DNA from: an uncultured Lachnospiraceae bacterium
GTDB taxonomy: Bacteria; Bacillota; Clostridia; Lachnospirales; Lachnospiraceae
DNA: 64,000 nucleotides
Direction of reading: 5' to 3'
NCBI GenBank assembly: GCA_947625875.1
Contig: CANQQG010000001.1
Coordinates: 1-64,000 of the forward strand
The notes beneath the pieces were generated by a model. The model had not been told where the DNA came from. It worked only from the letters and a program-made list of their open reading frames with translations, and did not search any database. This document shows, piece after piece, positions 1-7,467 of this stretch. Positions within the stretch are counted from its first letter, which is position 1, and each line of letters opens with the position of its first letter. Both the position numbers and the translations under genes were made by a program.

Positions 1-29
1 GCTACTAAAAAAAATTGTTACTGATTATA

Positions 30-70
30 AATAAAACCTGTAAGAAGCTTGATTCTTACGGGTTTTATTT
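30..70. terminator. Hairpin terminator at window start
   Basis: A near-perfect inverted repeat (AAAACCtGTAAGAA paired with TTCTTACgGGTTTT around a 6-base loop) is flanked by A-rich sequence on the left and a T-rich run on the right. It would end a transcript entering from the left, and by symmetry could work in both directions. The upstream gene lies outside the window. Confidence 0.6.
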
Positions 71-77
71 ATATAAT
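49..77 (+). promoter_or_regulatory. Possible sigma-A promoter for the Ig-like protein gene
   Basis: TTGATT, a 17-base spacer and TATAAT lie on the plus strand, giving a leader of about 110 bases before the start at 195. The -35 overlaps the terminator hairpin, so the match may be partly fortuitous. The leader between 90 and 165 is GC-rich and can fold, but I recognise no known motif in it. Confidence 0.4.
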
Positions 78-194
78 ATATTTTAGCTGACCGCATCCGC
101 CGCAACAGCGCGGCGTTTTCCCACGGGCTGCGCCGGCCGGAATGCCGGAGCGGAGGCGGTTCCTCACCATTCATATATAATAAGGAGTTGTCTT

Positions 195-1211
195 ATGAAA
201 ACAAAAAGAAAAAAGTTATGGTATGCGATCTCCATCCTGTGCTTTTCCGCCTGCTTTTTCATCATGCAGAAAACACATCCCGTATTTGCCGCAACGAAAC
301 TGCGCACACTGTTTGCCGCCGAAAACCTGACTGCAAGTGCAGGAAGGGAAAGTTCCCATCCCTTTACGGTCGGCTATAAAGGAGATGTTTTTTATGAAAT
401 CGGCATGGCGTCTCCGGCCGCATTTGATATGCGCATTACGGATTCCTCCAAAAAAGAAACCGCCAGCGAAAAAATTTCCGCGGATCCTGCCAACTGGCAG
501 AAGGGAAAAGACGGCCTGTTTTATTATACAAACCGCTCTGCCCTGTCTGTAAAAACAGGGAAATACCGCATACGGCTGACTTTCGCCGAGGACACTGCAT
601 ACAGCCTGGCTGTGGTTCAGGAATCCTTTGTGCCTTCCCTGAATGTCTCCGAGGCGAAACTGACCATTGGCTTCACAACGCGGCTGAAAGTTTCCAATGC
701 CGGCGCATACGCCGTAAAATGGACGTCAGGCAACAAAAAAATCGCCACGGTAAACAGTAAAGGCGTCGTTACCGGTAAGAAAAAAGGAAGCTGCAAGATT
801 ACAGCTACGATAAATGGTGAAAAATTTTCCTGCACCGTAAAGGTTTATCCAAACACCTACAATGACAAGAAACTGGAAAACAGCCGCTTTCAGACGGGAA
901 AAGTTTCGATTTATGTTTACCATGTCGCCTTTGACGCAAAAGACAATATGAAAGTAAAAATACGCGTCATCAACAACGACTCGTCTGACATTGCCCGGCT
1001 TGCCAATGTAAAATTTTACGTAAAAGCCCAAAACAAACGCATTATTGCAAAATATAATCTCGGCACAAAGAAATTTACCGTAAAAAAAGGGGCTTACCGG
1101 GACTTTGCCATAACGATCCCAAAATCACAGATCTATAAAACGAAAAACCCGATTGACCTGAGAAATCTTTCCGGCGTTGAGATTCAGGGTTCCTACTATG
1201 TAAAAGGCTGA
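195..1211 (+). CDS. Secreted protein with bacterial Ig-like (Big_2) domain
   Basis: A 338-residue protein with a basic N-terminus and a hydrophobic signal peptide ending near residue 32 (PVFAAT). Residues about 150-216 form a Big_2 Ig-like domain, with the typical KWTSGNKKIATVNSKGVVTG motif and a following KITATING strand. The N-terminal region is beta-rich, and the last third (about 225-338) is an unassigned beta domain. It is probably exported to the cell surface or medium as an adhesin or cell-wall protein, but no sorting motif (LPXTG) or SLH domain is visible. The start is fixed by an AAGGAG box 7 bases upstream. It is transcribed alone, between its own promoter candidate and a terminator. 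Confidence 0.75.
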   Translation: MKTKRKKLWYAISILCFSACFFIMQKTHPVFAATKLRTLFAAENLTASAGRESSHPFTVGYKGDVFYEIGMASPAAFDMRITDSSKKETASEKISADPANWQKGKDGLFYYTNRSALSVKTGKYRIRLTFAEDTAYSLAVVQESFVPSLNVSEAKLTIGFTTRLKVSNAGAYAVKWTSGNKKIATVNSKGVVTGKKKGSCKITATINGEKFSCTVKVYPNTYNDKKLENSRFQTGKVSIYVYHVAFDAKDNMKVKIRVINNDSSDIARLANVKFYVKAQNKRIIAKYNLGTKKFTVKKGAYRDFAITIPKSQIYKTKNPIDLRNLSGVEIQGSYYVKG

Positions 1212-1218
1212 TTATGTA

Positions 1219-1248
1219 ACCCTCTGTGAGCTGTCACAGAGGGTTTTT
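1219..1248 (+). terminator. Intrinsic terminator after the Ig-like protein
   Basis: AACCCTCTGTGA and TCACAGAGGGTT form a perfect stem with a 4-base loop followed by TTTTT. It lies 8 bases after the stop codon at 1211 and separates this gene from the convergent lipoprotein gene. Confidence 0.85.
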
Positions 1249-1255
1249 ATCCACA

Positions 1256-1687
1256 CTATCTTTTTGTTCCGGAATTGTCCATTGTCGTTTCGCGGCTGCC
1301 ATTTGTATTATCTCCATCGTTTCCGTCTAAGACGTCCACCGCGCCTTCTCCTACGTCTTCCACGCCGTCTACGATATCTTTTCCGATATCTTCCGCGCCC
1401 TGCGCCGCGTCATCGATGACATTGTCGCCATCGCCGTCGATCTCACTTCCGCCCGCGCCTTCTCCTGCATCTGTATGATTATCTTTATCGGTGCCATTTG
1501 TAACAGAATTGACGTCATCATTCCGGCCATCGTCAGCCATACTGTTTTCTGCCGTGCCGCCAGCCGTTCCGTTATTCTGCACCGCGCTGTTCTGCTCATC
1601 CTTTGTCGCTCCTGTGCCACAGCCTGCAGCCACCGTAACAACCAATGCTGCCAGAACGCCTGAAATAAATTTTTTTGCTGTTTTCAT
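1256..1687 (-). CDS. Acidic low-complexity lipoprotein
   Basis: A 143-residue protein with a lipoprotein signal peptide: lysines, a hydrophobic stretch and a lipobox ending at Cys23 (VAAGC). The mature part is almost entirely Asp, Gly, Asn, Glu and Ser, strongly acidic and repetitive (runs such as GDGDNVIDD and GNDGDN), and likely disordered or calcium binding. No catalytic domain is visible. The start follows an AAGGAG box. It lies downstream of spoVAE in the same direction after a gap of about 95 bases, so a sporulation link is possible but unproven. Function is unknown. Confidence 0.65.
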   Translation of the reverse strand: MKTAKKFISGVLAALVVTVAAGCGTGATKDEQNSAVQNNGTAGGTAENSMADDGRNDDVNSVTNGTDKDNHTDAGEGAGGSEIDGDGDNVIDDAAQGAEDIGKDIVDGVEDVGEGAVDVLDGNDGDNTNGSRETTMDNSGTKR

Positions 1688-1781
1688 ACGATTTTCTCCT
1701 TTTCATTTTTTCATCTGGATACGCTTATTTTCTCCACACATATAAAATTTATACCCGCTTTTTCTGCATTCTTTTTCCATT

Positions 1782-2138
1782 TTATTTCCGCATCTTCGGC
1801 TCAAAAATAAAAGAAGCCAGATACGCAAGGACAAGCGCGGCGGAAATGCCGACGGCGCTCGCCTTAAAACCGCCCATAAAAAGGCCGATAAAGCCCTGCT
1901 GGTCGATCGCCTCTTTCACGCCCTTCCAGAGCACATTTCCAAAACCGAGCAGCGGCACACTCGCGCCCGCCCCGGCAAACTCCATAAAAGGCTCGTAGAC
2001 TCCGACCGCCCCTAATACGGCTCCCGTACAGACAAGCGTTACCATAATCCTGCCCGGCAGCATTTTTGTTTTTTCCATTAAGATCTGGGCAAGGGCGCAG
2101 ATTAAGCCGCCCACCCAGAAGGCTGTGATATATTCCAT
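1782..2138 (-). CDS. spoVAE: Stage V sporulation protein AE (SpoVAE)
   Basis: A 118-residue hydrophobic protein with about four membrane segments and the SpoVAE signature (ICALAQILMEKTKMLPGRIM, then VYEPFMEFAGAGASVPLLGFG). In the spore inner membrane SpoVA proteins move dipicolinic acid into the forespore and out at germination. The start was moved to the internal Met because AAGGAG lies 6 bases upstream and the longer frame overlaps spoVAD. It begins 13 bases after the spoVAD stop, so the two are cotranscribed. The length matches SpoVAEb. Confidence 0.92.
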   Translation of the reverse strand: MEYITAFWVGGLICALAQILMEKTKMLPGRIMVTLVCTGAVLGAVGVYEPFMEFAGAGASVPLLGFGNVLWKGVKEAIDQQGFIGLFMGGFKASAVGISAALVLAYLASFIFEPKMRK

Positions 2139-2151
2139 TTTTTCTCCTTTC

Positions 2152-3162
2152 CTACGCCGACTCAATGACGACGCCATGCGCCATGCCCGGCACGTTCTGT
2201 CCCTCATTAAAGCTGACCTGCGAAAGCATGGCCCCGGTCGGCACAAACAAGATCCGCTTCATCTCCCCGGATTCCACCTTCGGCAGAAAACAGGCGCTCA
2301 GCGTTGTTGCCGAACAGCCGCAGCCGGAGCCGCCGGACTGTGTCCCCTGCCTGTCCTTATCAAAAATCTCAATGCCGCAGTCCCTGTGAATCCTGCTAAT
2401 ATCATAACCTTCATTTTCCGTCAGCTTCCAGAGGATTTCCTGCCCGACATACCCTAAATCCCCCGTAATAATAGCGTCGTAATCATCCGGCAGGCGGTTA
2501 AAATCTTTTAAATGCTGCACGATCAGCCTTGCCGCGGCAGGCGCCATCGCGGCGCCCATATTCATGGAATCGCGCACGCCATAATCTGTGATCACGCCGG
2601 TCGTAATGCCCGTAATCTTGGCCTTTCCCTTTGTCGAGGAAATGACAAATGCCCCGCTTCCCGTAACCGTCCATGTCGCCGACAGCGGGCGCTGGTTCGC
2701 GTATTCCACCGGAAAACGGAACTGCTTTTCCGCGCTGGCGAAATGGCTGGACGTAAGCGCAAGCGCATGGTCCGCATACCCTGCGGCGACGCACATCGCC
2801 GCAAGCGAAAGCGCCTCGCCGCAGGTCGAACACGCGCCGTAGAGTCCGAATAACGGGATCTCATATTCCATCAGCCCGAACGAAGTGGCAATGGTCTGTC
2901 CTAACAGATCCCCGGCATACACATAACGGATGTCCTTCGGCTCTAAAGAAGCCTTGCCCATGGCAAGCGCAGCCGCTTCTTTCTGCATGGAGCTTTCGGA
3001 CTGTTCCCAGGAATCCTCTCCAAACTTATCGCTGTCACATACCATATCAAATAGTTCACCAAGCGGCCCCTCCCCTTCCTTTTTCCCGACAACGGATGCA
3101 CTGCTTAAAATAAAAGGAGCCTCCGCAAACTGGAGGCTCCAACTTCCGATCTGCTGTGTCAT
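2152..3162 (-). CDS. spoVAD: Stage V sporulation protein AD (SpoVAD)
   Basis: A 336-residue thiolase-fold protein, the expected SpoVAD length. Visible motifs include the N-terminal SASVVGKKEGEGPLG, the cysteine segment GACSTCGEAL and the C-terminal SGGSGCGCSATT. SpoVAD is the soluble dipicolinic-acid-binding part of the SpoVA channel on the spore inner membrane. The start is set by AAGGAG 7 bases before the ATG. It is directly followed by spoVAE. The usual preceding spoVAC is absent, and a DUF2325 gene sits in its place. A weak sigma-G-like pair can be read in the 76-base gap upstream but is not convincing. Confidence 0.93.
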   Translation of the reverse strand: MTQQIGSWSLQFAEAPFILSSASVVGKKEGEGPLGELFDMVCDSDKFGEDSWEQSESSMQKEAAALAMGKASLEPKDIRYVYAGDLLGQTIATSFGLMEYEIPLFGLYGACSTCGEALSLAAMCVAAGYADHALALTSSHFASAEKQFRFPVEYANQRPLSATWTVTGSGAFVISSTKGKAKITGITTGVITDYGVRDSMNMGAAMAPAAARLIVQHLKDFNRLPDDYDAIITGDLGYVGQEILWKLTENEGYDISRIHRDCGIEIFDKDRQGTQSGGSGCGCSATTLSACFLPKVESGEMKRILFVPTGAMLSQVSFNEGQNVPGMAHGVVIESA

Positions 3163-3238
3163 ACTGATTCTCCTTTTTCCTGCAAGGTTTTTTCCTTCCA
3201 GTTTTTCTTCCTTATCAGTATTGCCAGCGATAAAAAAT

Positions 3239-3532
3239 TTATGAATTTTTATTTGCGCATGCCTTTTGTAAAATTTCCCCAAGCGCGGTCTGACTGCTCG
3301 TATGGCTGCGGACGATGTCCGTATGGTTTTTTTCCGCCTCCGCGACGGCGCACTTTACCATCTTATGGGAAACGGTGTTTGTAAAAAGCACGATCAGATC
3401 CGGGCTGCCGATCTGTTCCTTCAGATTTCCCGCCATCTGTGTAAAAATTTTGGCCTTACATTGATATTGTCTGCATATTTTTTTATATTGACAGACCATA
3501 CGGTCATGCCCGCCAATGATCACGACGCTCAT
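3239..3532 (-). CDS. DUF2325 family protein
   Basis: A 97-residue Rossmann-like protein beginning MSVVIIGGHDRMV, with IGSPDLIVLFTNTVSHKM and NHTDIVRSHTSS in order; this is the DUF2325 pattern. The family has no established activity; it is often single-domain and sits near metal- or stress-linked genes. The ATG overlaps the stop of the 19-codon flavodoxin-like relic (ATGA), so its translation is probably coupled to that ORF. It lies 36 bases after the DUF3793 unit, which supports a shared operon from the promoter near 4263-4291. Confidence 0.75.
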   Translation of the reverse strand: MSVVIIGGHDRMVCQYKKICRQYQCKAKIFTQMAGNLKEQIGSPDLIVLFTNTVSHKMVKCAVAEAEKNHTDIVRSHTSSQTALGEILQKACANKNS

Positions 3533-3588
3533 ATCCCCGCCTGCGCGTTTCCCGTCTGAGACGCAAAAAAGATACTGATTTTATCCAC
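3529..3588 (-). pseudogene. Flavodoxin N-terminal relic, 19 codons
   Basis: A GTG with a strong GGAGGAGG site opens a frame reading DKISIFFASQTGNAQAGI and then stops. The segment IFFASQTGNA is the FMN phosphate-loop of flavodoxins, but the rest of the domain is missing. The stop TGA overlaps the ATG of DUF2325. The best reading is a flavodoxin gene whose body was deleted, leaving its start as a translated leader for DUF2325. Clostridia often place flavodoxin next to DUF3793 in iron-limitation units. Confidence 0.55.
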
Positions 3589-3623
3589 GAAAATCCTCCT
3601 CCAAAATTACTTTTTCTAAACAG

Positions 3624-4223
3624 CTACCAGTTATCACTGCAGACGCAAATGACGTCTGACAGATTGACGCCCTGCGCCAGAAGCCGTATCAGCGCTTCTT
3701 TTGCCCGGTCATATTTACGGAACAACTGCTGTTTTTGTTTTTTATTCCGATACACTTTCCAATATCCGGCATATAGATAATTTTTCCCTTTATTTTCCAC
3801 AAACCCGACCACATCTTCTACCGGATAACCCAAAAACAGCCCCATTTCATGCGGAAACCCCGCCTGTTTGTTCCGGTACGCCGTATAACGCGCCGCAAAT
3901 GACGCCAGTAAATCCCGTAATCCCAGGGAACGGTATCCTGATTGTCCCAATACCTCGCGGACGTTTGGCTCCGCAAGATATTTTTCCAGGGGACGGGCCC
4001 GGTAAAGCAGCAGAACCGCTTTTTCTTCTCCCATGTAAAGGATATAAGAAAAAATATCCGTACCGGCCAGCATCCGCGCCACCTGCTCCAGATACCCTTG
4101 CGGCACAATGAGAAGGTTCGACATCTTCAGCCCTGTGAGCAGCGGCGCGCATTGGAGCGCAAGCAGCGTCTCCGGCGCCTTTCCATCCATCCCCTTTACA
4201 ATTTCAAATACCTCCCGGTCCAT
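3624..4223 (-). CDS. DUF3793 family protein
   Basis: A 199-residue protein with the DUF3793 hallmarks: an early CAPLLTGLKMSNLL, a central YRARPLEKYL, and the motif HEMGLFLGYPVEDVVGF followed by a basic helical tail. No enzymatic activity is established for the family. Members frequently lie in iron- or manganese-responsive operons of Clostridia, and here a DtxR-type palindrome overlaps the probable transcription start, which fits. AGGAGG lies 8 bases before the ATG. It is the first gene of a likely operon with the flavodoxin relic and DUF2325. Confidence 0.75.
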   Translation of the reverse strand: MDREVFEIVKGMDGKAPETLLALQCAPLLTGLKMSNLLIVPQGYLEQVARMLAGTDIFSYILYMGEEKAVLLLYRARPLEKYLAEPNVREVLGQSGYRSLGLRDLLASFAARYTAYRNKQAGFPHEMGLFLGYPVEDVVGFVENKGKNYLYAGYWKVYRNKKQKQQLFRKYDRAKEALIRLLAQGVNLSDVICVCSDNW

Positions 4224-4237
4224 ACGCCCTCCTCTCT

Positions 4238-4255
4238 GGTTAGTTTAATCTAACC
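4238..4255. promoter_or_regulatory. DtxR/IdeR-like operator
   Basis: GGTTAGTTTAATCTAACC is an inverted repeat with 6-base arms, GGTTAG and CTAACC, around an AT centre. These arms match the half-sites of the classical DtxR box. It lies just downstream of the -10 and overlaps the expected start site, a repression position. This suggests metal (iron or manganese) repression of the DUF3793 unit. The regulator gene is not in the window. Confidence 0.65.
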
Positions 4256-4262
4256 ACTGTCC

Positions 4263-4291
4263 ATATTATTTGATTTTTCCTTTGCCGTCAA
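4263..4291 (-). promoter_or_regulatory. Sigma-A promoter of the DUF3793 operon
   Basis: TTGACG, a 17-base spacer and TAATAT are read on the minus strand about 40-68 bases before the DUF3793 start. It is a close match to the sigma-A consensus. The remaining 4292-4480 sequence is AT-rich and holds no recognisable gene. Confidence 0.75.
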
Positions 4292-4533
4292 GGCGCTTAT
4301 TGATCGCGTTTCCTCAACAGGCATTTATTGATGTTAATTCTCAATACCGGCCTTTCCTAATATATTTTTTTACGTAAAAGGGATTTCATGCTGTAAAAAT
4401 ATGGTTTGTCCTGTCCGAAGTTCTGCCTGAACGGTTACTGAAAAAATTTTTTTGAGATACTTTATTGAAAAAATAAACAGATTATAATACAATGATTTCA
4501 GATATTTTTAACAATAAAAAAGGAGGCGATCAT

Positions 4534-4680
4534 ATGGGCATGACAGACAGCCAATTCAAAGCGTTTATCATGTTTTTAATTGACGCTTTAAAGAATGCGA
4601 TAGACGCCAAAGATCCGGAGGAAAAAACAAAGCGGTTAAATAAGATTCTGGAGAATCTGCAGAGCAGCTTAGAGGACTGA
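4534..4680 (+). CDS. Small helical protein, 48 residues
   Basis: A short protein (MGMTDSQFKAFIMFLIDALK and a charged helical tail ending LQSSLED). The first half is an amphipathic or hydrophobic helix and the second is a Glu/Lys-rich helix, suggesting a peripheral membrane or helical-bundle peptide. A very strong AAAGGAGG box 7 bases before the ATG at 4534 argues that it is real and that this, not the upstream ATG at 4492, is the start. A TATAAT at 4483-4488 could be its -10, but no well-spaced -35 is visible. It is followed by a strong terminator, so it is monocistronic. Family unknown. Confidence 0.6.
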   Translation: MGMTDSQFKAFIMFLIDALKNAIDAKDPEEKTKRLNKILENLQSSLED

Positions 4681-4706
4681 ACATAAGAAGAGCGCGGATT
4701 TACAGG

Positions 4707-4750
4707 AACGGCGGGCAGGACGGGAAATCCCCATCCTGCCCGCCGTTTAT
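4707..4750. terminator. Strong GC-rich terminator between convergent genes
   Basis: AACGGCGGGCAGGA pairs perfectly with TCCTGCCCGCCGTT and is followed by TATTTG. It ends the small helical protein gene and sits just after the stop of the convergent metal ATPase gene, probably serving both. Confidence 0.8.
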
Positions 4751-4764
4751 TTGCATACCCGATT

Positions 4765-6636
4765 TTATTTCGCTTTCAACGCCCGCATGGAATTTAAAAT
4801 CGCAATGACCGAAACGCCTACGTCCGCAAACACCGCCTCCCACATGTTCGCCATGCCGAATGCGCCAAGCAGCAGGACAAGCGCCTTCACGCCAAGCGCG
4901 AACACGATATTCTGTTTTACGATCGCAAGCGTTTTTTTCGCTATGCGCACGACTGCCGCAATTTTTCGGATATCGTCATCCATCAGCACAATATCCGCCG
5001 CTTCAATCGCCGCGTCCGAGCCCATGCTGCCCATTGCGATCCCGATATCCGCGCGCGTCAACACCGGCGCGTCATTGATCCCGTCGCCGACAAACGCCAG
5101 CTTTTCTTTTTTATCGTTATGGCTCAGCAGCTCCTCCGCCTTCGCGACCTTATCCGCCGGAAGCAGCTGCGCATGGACTTCATCAATGCCAAGCTCTTTT
5201 GCCACATATTCCGCAGTTTCCTTCCGGTCGCCCGTCAGCATGACTGTACGCCGCACGCCGGAACGCCTGATCTCACGCAGCGCTTCTTTTGCGCCCTCTT
5301 TTATCGTATCCGAGATCACGACCGCACCCGCAAATGCGCCGTCATACGCCACGTAGACAACCGTTCCCATGCTCCCGCAGGGCTGACAGGCGATATTTTC
5401 CCGCTTCATCAGGCGCAGGTTCCCGGCAAGCGCCTGCTTTCCGTCCACAAGCACGCGGACGCCGCAGCCTGCGATCTCCTCCGCCTCAGAAATGCGCGCC
5501 ATATCAGTTTCCTTTGCATACGCCTCTTTCAGGGACGCCGCGATCGGGTGATTGGAATACCCCTCCGCATACGCCGCCAGTTCCAGCAGTTTTTCCTTCG
5601 TATATCCTTCTGCGGGAAGGATTTCCGTCACTTTAAATTCTCCCTTTGTGAGTGTGCCGGTCTTGTCAAACACAATCGCCGTCATATCCGAGACTGCTTC
5701 CAGATAATTGCTGCCCTTTACAAGCACGCCGATGCGGGACGCCGCGCCAATCCCGCCGAAAAATCCCATCGGCACCGATATCACCAATGCGCATGGACAG
5801 GAAATGACAAGGAAAATACATGCCCGCTGTATCCAGTCGCCCCAGCCGCCGCCGAGGACAAGCGGCGGGATCAGCGCGAGCAGAACCGCGCCGATCGTTA
5901 CGACAGGCGTATAATAACGCGCAAACCGTGTGATGAAATTTTCCACTTTCGCTTTCTTGCTGCCGGCGTTTTCCACCAGTTCAAGGATCCTTGCCACAGT
6001 CGAGTCCTCAAATTCCTTCGTCACGCGCACCCGCAGCGTGCCGCTCCCGTTCACGCAGCCGCTGAAAATCTCATCACCGGCAGACGCTTTCCGCGGCACA
6101 GATTCGCCCGTCAGCGCCGCCGTATCGATCAGGGATTCCCCTTCCGTCACAATCCCGTCCAGCGGCACACGCTCTCCCGGCTTGATGATAATGACACTGT
6201 CCACTTCCACATCATCCGGGTCCACCTGCACCAGCTTTCCGTCTTCTTCTATATTGGCATATTCCGGACAGATATCCATCATATCCGCGATCGACTGGCG
6301 CGATTTCCCGACCGCATAGCTCTGGAACAGCTCGCCTACCTGATAAAAAAGCATGACGGCGACCGCTTCCGAATATTCGCGCACGCCAAACGCGCCGATC
6401 GTTGCGACGACCATCAGGAAATTTTCGTCAAACACCTGCCCGTTCCTGATGTTCCGATACGCCTTATAAAGAATGTCATACCCAATGATCAGGTATGGCG
6501 CAAGATAGATCAAAAACTCCAGCCATCCGTAAGGAATCCTCTCCAGCATTCCCGTATGCTCGCAGACAAGCAAAACCGCAAACAAAGCAAACGTCACAAG
6601 AATGCGGAAAAGCGTTTTTTTCTGTTTATCCGTCAT
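4765..6636 (-). CDS. zntA: Zinc/cadmium-type heavy-metal P1B-ATPase
   Basis: A 623-residue inner-membrane pump that exports divalent metal (Zn, Cd or Pb) using ATP. Key motifs are in order: actuator TGES (about 176), the transmembrane metal site CPC (280-282), the phosphorylated Asp in DKTGTLT (324-330), then MLTGDR and GDGINDAP. The CPC with a long GIGAASRIGVLVKGSNYLE segment fits the ZntA/CadA subgroup rather than copper pumps. It has no N-terminal HMA domain; that domain is a separate gene just upstream (6676-6894). GGGAGGAA precedes the ATG. It is the last gene of the ArsR-HMA-ATPase operon. Exact metal preference is inferred, not shown. Confidence 0.9.
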   Translation of the reverse strand: MTDKQKKTLFRILVTFALFAVLLVCEHTGMLERIPYGWLEFLIYLAPYLIIGYDILYKAYRNIRNGQVFDENFLMVVATIGAFGVREYSEAVAVMLFYQVGELFQSYAVGKSRQSIADMMDICPEYANIEEDGKLVQVDPDDVEVDSVIIIKPGERVPLDGIVTEGESLIDTAALTGESVPRKASAGDEIFSGCVNGSGTLRVRVTKEFEDSTVARILELVENAGSKKAKVENFITRFARYYTPVVTIGAVLLALIPPLVLGGGWGDWIQRACIFLVISCPCALVISVPMGFFGGIGAASRIGVLVKGSNYLEAVSDMTAIVFDKTGTLTKGEFKVTEILPAEGYTKEKLLELAAYAEGYSNHPIAASLKEAYAKETDMARISEAEEIAGCGVRVLVDGKQALAGNLRLMKRENIACQPCGSMGTVVYVAYDGAFAGAVVISDTIKEGAKEALREIRRSGVRRTVMLTGDRKETAEYVAKELGIDEVHAQLLPADKVAKAEELLSHNDKKEKLAFVGDGINDAPVLTRADIGIAMGSMGSDAAIEAADIVLMDDDIRKIAAVVRIAKKTLAIVKQNIVFALGVKALVLLLGAFGMANMWEAVFADVGVSVIAILNSMRALKAK

Positions 6637-6675
6637 AACATTTCCTCCCGTTTTCAGTGAGCGCCAGAAAATCTG

Positions 6676-6894
6676 TCACATGAGGATCTTACAATCCGGT
6701 TCCACCTTCGCACACGCAGCCACAGCCTGCTGCATGACCTCATCAAACTTTTCATCATCCGCATCGATCGTCAGCTTCTGCATCATAAAGCTGACAGACG
6801 CATCGTTCACGCCCGGAATCTTTTTGATCGCATCCTCCATCTTTGCCGCACAATTTGCACAATCCAGATCCTGTAATTTAAATTTCTTTTTCAT
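6676..6894 (-). CDS. Free-standing HMA metal-binding protein
   Basis: A 72-residue HMA domain with the metal-binding motif LDCANCAAKME (Cys at about 13 and 16) and the usual beta-alpha-beta pattern. It probably hands metal to the P-type ATPase encoded 39 bases downstream, acting as that pump's missing N-terminal domain. The Asp before the first Cys (DCANC) is common in Zn/Cd-type domains, as opposed to the GMxCxxC of copper chaperones. AAAGGAAAAG precedes the start. Cotranscribed with the repressor and pump. Confidence 0.87.
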   Translation of the reverse strand: MKKKFKLQDLDCANCAAKMEDAIKKIPGVNDASVSFMMQKLTIDADDEKFDEVMQQAVAACAKVEPDCKILM

Positions 6895-6930
6895 AATCTT
6901 TTCCTTTCTTTTTACCTGTTTTTCTACATA

Positions 6931-7341
6931 CTATTCTTCAATATGCTCCCGCCCCTGTTCAATGACCGTCCGCACATGGCCGTCCGCAAGCGAATAAAAT
7001 ACCGAGCGCCCTTCCCGCCTGCTCTTTACCAGCTTCGCCTGTTTTAAGATACGGAGCTGGTGGGAGATCGCCGACTGCGTCATATGCAGCGCCTCCGCGA
7101 GGTCACACACACACACCTCCGCTTCGAGCAGCACAAACAGGATACGGATACGCGTAGAATCTCCAAACACCTTAAACAGCTCCGCCAGGTCATACAACTC
7201 TTCTTCCGCCGGAAGTTTTTCCTGCACAGTTTTCAGCAGGTCTTCGTGCACTTCTGTTGTCTCACAGCATTCAAAATCGTCTTCTTTCAACAACACACCT
7301 TCTTCCTGAAACTTTTTAAATATTTTCATATGAACAATCAT
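6931..7341 (-). CDS. cadC: ArsR/SmtB-family metal-sensing repressor (CadC-like)
   Basis: A 136-residue winged-helix repressor: FKVFGDSTRIRILFVLL, then the metal motif EVCVCDLAEAL, the recognition helix MTQSAISHQLRILK and the wing RREGRSVFYSL. An N-terminal ECC pair (about 25-26) together with CVC resembles the thiolate-rich site of CadC, so it likely senses Cd, Pb or Zn and releases the operon. Start choice is uncertain: neither this ATG nor the ATG at 7329 has a ribosome site, and transcription probably starts about 5 bases upstream of 7341, so the message may be nearly leaderless. Confidence 0.87.
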   Translation of the reverse strand: MIVHMKIFKKFQEEGVLLKEDDFECCETTEVHEDLLKTVQEKLPAEEELYDLAELFKVFGDSTRIRILFVLLEAEVCVCDLAEALHMTQSAISHQLRILKQAKLVKSRREGRSVFYSLADGHVRTVIEQGREHIEE

Positions 7342-7344
7342 TCA
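7331..7344. promoter_or_regulatory. ArsR-type operator TGAA-N6-TTCA
   Basis: TGAACAATCATTCA, with flanking bases extending the symmetry (ATGAA and TTCAT), is the typical ArsR/SmtB dyad. It covers the first codons and the expected transcription start of the repressor gene, consistent with autorepression of the metal-efflux operon. Confidence 0.7.
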
Positions 7345-7352
7345 TGTATTAT

Positions 7353-7381
7353 ATGATACTCCCTTACCGGAGAATTGTCAA
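7353..7381 (-). promoter_or_regulatory. Promoter of the metal-efflux operon
   Basis: On the minus strand TTGACA, a 17-base spacer and TATCAT precede the operator. An alternative -10 (TATAAT) lies 5 bases further on. The operator is immediately downstream. Confidence 0.65.
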
Positions 7382-7400
7382 GGACATTTTAATGAAAAGA

Positions 7401-7429
7401 TTGTAACCGAACAGGCTCTATGATAAAAT
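7401..7429 (+). promoter_or_regulatory. Promoter of the MNT/HEPN pair
   Basis: TTGTAA, 17 bases, then an extended -10 TGATAAAAT on the plus strand, 38 bases before the nucleotidyltransferase start. It diverges from the metal-efflux promoter. Confidence 0.6.
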
Positions 7430-7467
7430 AACCAAAAGAACACCATCAGGACAGGCGAGGAAAAAAT

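Noticed and set aside
1256..1687. Lipoprotein gene considered as a low-complexity artefact
   Set aside because: It has a clear lipobox and AAGGAG ribosome site, so it is kept as a gene. The plus-strand frames over it are rejected.
4492..4533. Upstream ATG extension of the small helical protein
   Set aside because: AAAGGAGG sits between the two ATGs and serves the second one.
5119..6660. Plus-strand open frame of 513 codons opposite the metal ATPase
   Set aside because: It is a shadow of the P-type ATPase gene: Arg/His-rich composition, no domain, no ribosome site. The minus-strand protein carries all motifs.
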